From: Polaromonas jejuensis NBRC 106434
Lineage (GTDB): Bacteria; Pseudomonadota; Gammaproteobacteria; Burkholderiales; Burkholderiaceae_C
Reading direction: 5' to 3'
Length of the DNA: 64,000 nt
NCBI RefSeq assembly: GCF_001598235.1
Contig: NZ_BCYO01000006.1
Location: 213,433 to 277,432, forward strand
Shown: piece after piece, positions 63,482 through 64,000 of the stretch
How positions within the stretch are numbered: position 1 is the stretch's first letter
Layout of the letters: every line of letters starts with the position of its first letter
Program-made: the position numbers and the translations under genes
Notes under the pieces: model-generated
Told to the model about the DNA's origin: nothing
Databases searched by the model: none
What the model saw: the letters and a program-made list of their open reading frames with translations, nothing else

Positions 63482-63540
63482 GCTTGTCTCCGATTCCTAT
63501 GGTTGAACGGTGACGAAGCATACGAAGGGCAGCTATCCAC

Positions 63541-63585
63541 ATCCAATCGTATTTTTTGATCTATCGATATGGATTTTTGAATCAG
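63541..63585 (-). promoter_or_regulatory. Candidate LysR-regulator operator, site B
   Basis: ATCCAATCGT, then CTATCGATATGG and ATTTTTGAATCA, in the same order and spacing as site A at 56681. It lies 60 bases before the dehydrogenase ATG. The rest of the 287-base gap (63482-63768) shows no gene. Confidence 0.58.
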
Positions 63586-63768
63586 CACGCAAGCAATACG
63601 GCAGGAATGTACTTATCAGCCCTCGCTCGTACTCCACCGTTGTTGATGTTCCAGGCAGGGTATTCGACAAGGAATGTGTCGCGGTCGCCTTGCCGGGCTC
63701 GGATCTCCTGCTGGCATTGACGAAGCAGGGCCATGGATTTCCTCCTGCAGACGCCTGTGTCCGACGAA

Positions 63769-64000
63769 CTACAGCGCCGCCACCAGTTCCGGCACGGCGG
63801 TAAACAGGTCCGCCTCCAGGCCATAGTCGGCCACCGAGAAGATAGGCGCCTCCGGGTCCTTGTTGATCGCCACGATGACCTTGGAATCCTTCATGCCGGC
63901 CAGGTGCTGGATGGCGCCCGAGATGCCGCAGGCAATGTAGAGCTGGGGCGCGACGATCTTGCCGGTCTGGCCGACCTGCCAGTCGTTGGGCGCGTAGCCC
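63769..64000 (-). CDS. etfA: Electron transfer flavoprotein alpha subunit, C-terminal part (cut by window edge)
   Basis: The last ~76 codons are visible, ending in TAG at 63769-63771. [30 protein letters not shown] and [18 protein letters not shown] are the FAD-binding signature of EtfA, which passes electrons from acyl-CoA dehydrogenases to the respiratory chain. The N-terminal part lies beyond the window; etfB probably lies further along on the same strand. Confidence 0.95.
   Translation of the reverse strand, partial: GYAPNDWQVGQTGKIVAPQLYIACGISGAIQHLAGMKDSKVIVAINKDPEAPIFSVADYGLEADLFTAVPELVAAL

Noticed and set aside
63510..63803. 97-codon open frame on the plus strand before etfA
   Set aside because: It covers the candidate LysR operator and runs into antisense etfA; no family resemblance and no ribosome-binding site.

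Overview
The window is high-GC, densely packed DNA from a betaproteobacterium of the order Burkholderiales. It most likely belongs to the Comamonadaceae and resembles Polaromonas. The evidence is the set of Burkholderia-type porins, Bug (TctC) binding proteins, a GroEL with a GGM tail behind a CIRCE element, and two families of short dispersed repeats that I associate with Comamonadaceae genomes. No rRNA, tRNA, insertion sequence or CRISPR array was seen.

Layout. Positions 1-8.7 kb hold housekeeping genes: System II cytochrome c maturation (ccsB, ccs1), a diheme cytochrome c4, engB, a decayed alpha/beta hydrolase, two lipid A acyltransferases and metK with a structured leader. Positions 8.7-11.9 kb carry a cysteine hydrolase and groES-groEL under CIRCE control. 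Positions 11.9-18.1 kb form an apparent periplasmic methionine-repair island: a two-component system, a cytochrome b561, a Tat-exported molybdopterin oxidoreductase, a secreted Met/Lys/Asp repeat peptide, a DipZ-like thiol reductase and an exported MsrA. Positions 18.1-24.7 kb carry DUF805, OmpW, pgi, tal, zwf and hexR. Positions 24.7-31.8 kb carry an M20 amidohydrolase, a DUF3047 lipoprotein and three porins. Positions 31.9-44.3 kb carry coq7, osmC, a probable small RNA, ilvA, a cobalamin block (cobT, cobS, cobC), a 5'-nucleotidase, two transporters, queC and an FAH-family enzyme. Positions 44.7-50.0 kb carry ahpC-ahpF and a cytochrome bd oxidase (cydA, cydB, DUF2474). Positions 50.1-63.5 kb form a sugar-acid catabolic region: enolase-superfamily dehydratase, Bug protein, 2-hydroxyacid dehydrogenase, FAH enzyme, PdxA-like enzyme, SDR, LysR regulator, lactonase-type amidohydrolase, GguC-like protein, polar-amino-acid-type ABC transporter and beta-hydroxyacid dehydrogenase. 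The window ends in the 3' part of etfA.

How it works together. The 12-18 kb island reads as a signal-responsive system that reduces oxidised methionines outside the cytoplasm and supplies its own Met-rich scavenger. It resembles the MrpX/YedY1 hypochlorite system of Azospira but has a two-component system where that one has a SigF/NrsF pair. The 50-63 kb region looks like one regulon: a 45-bp sequence next to the LysR gene recurs, with 32 of 45 positions identical, upstream of the ABC transporter operon 7 kb away.

Other points of note are the metK leader, where a hairpin loop is complementary to the Shine-Dalgarno sequence; a probable ~100-nt small RNA with an anti-Shine-Dalgarno hairpin; short repeats that have inserted in frame into protein genes; and three patches of decayed genes.
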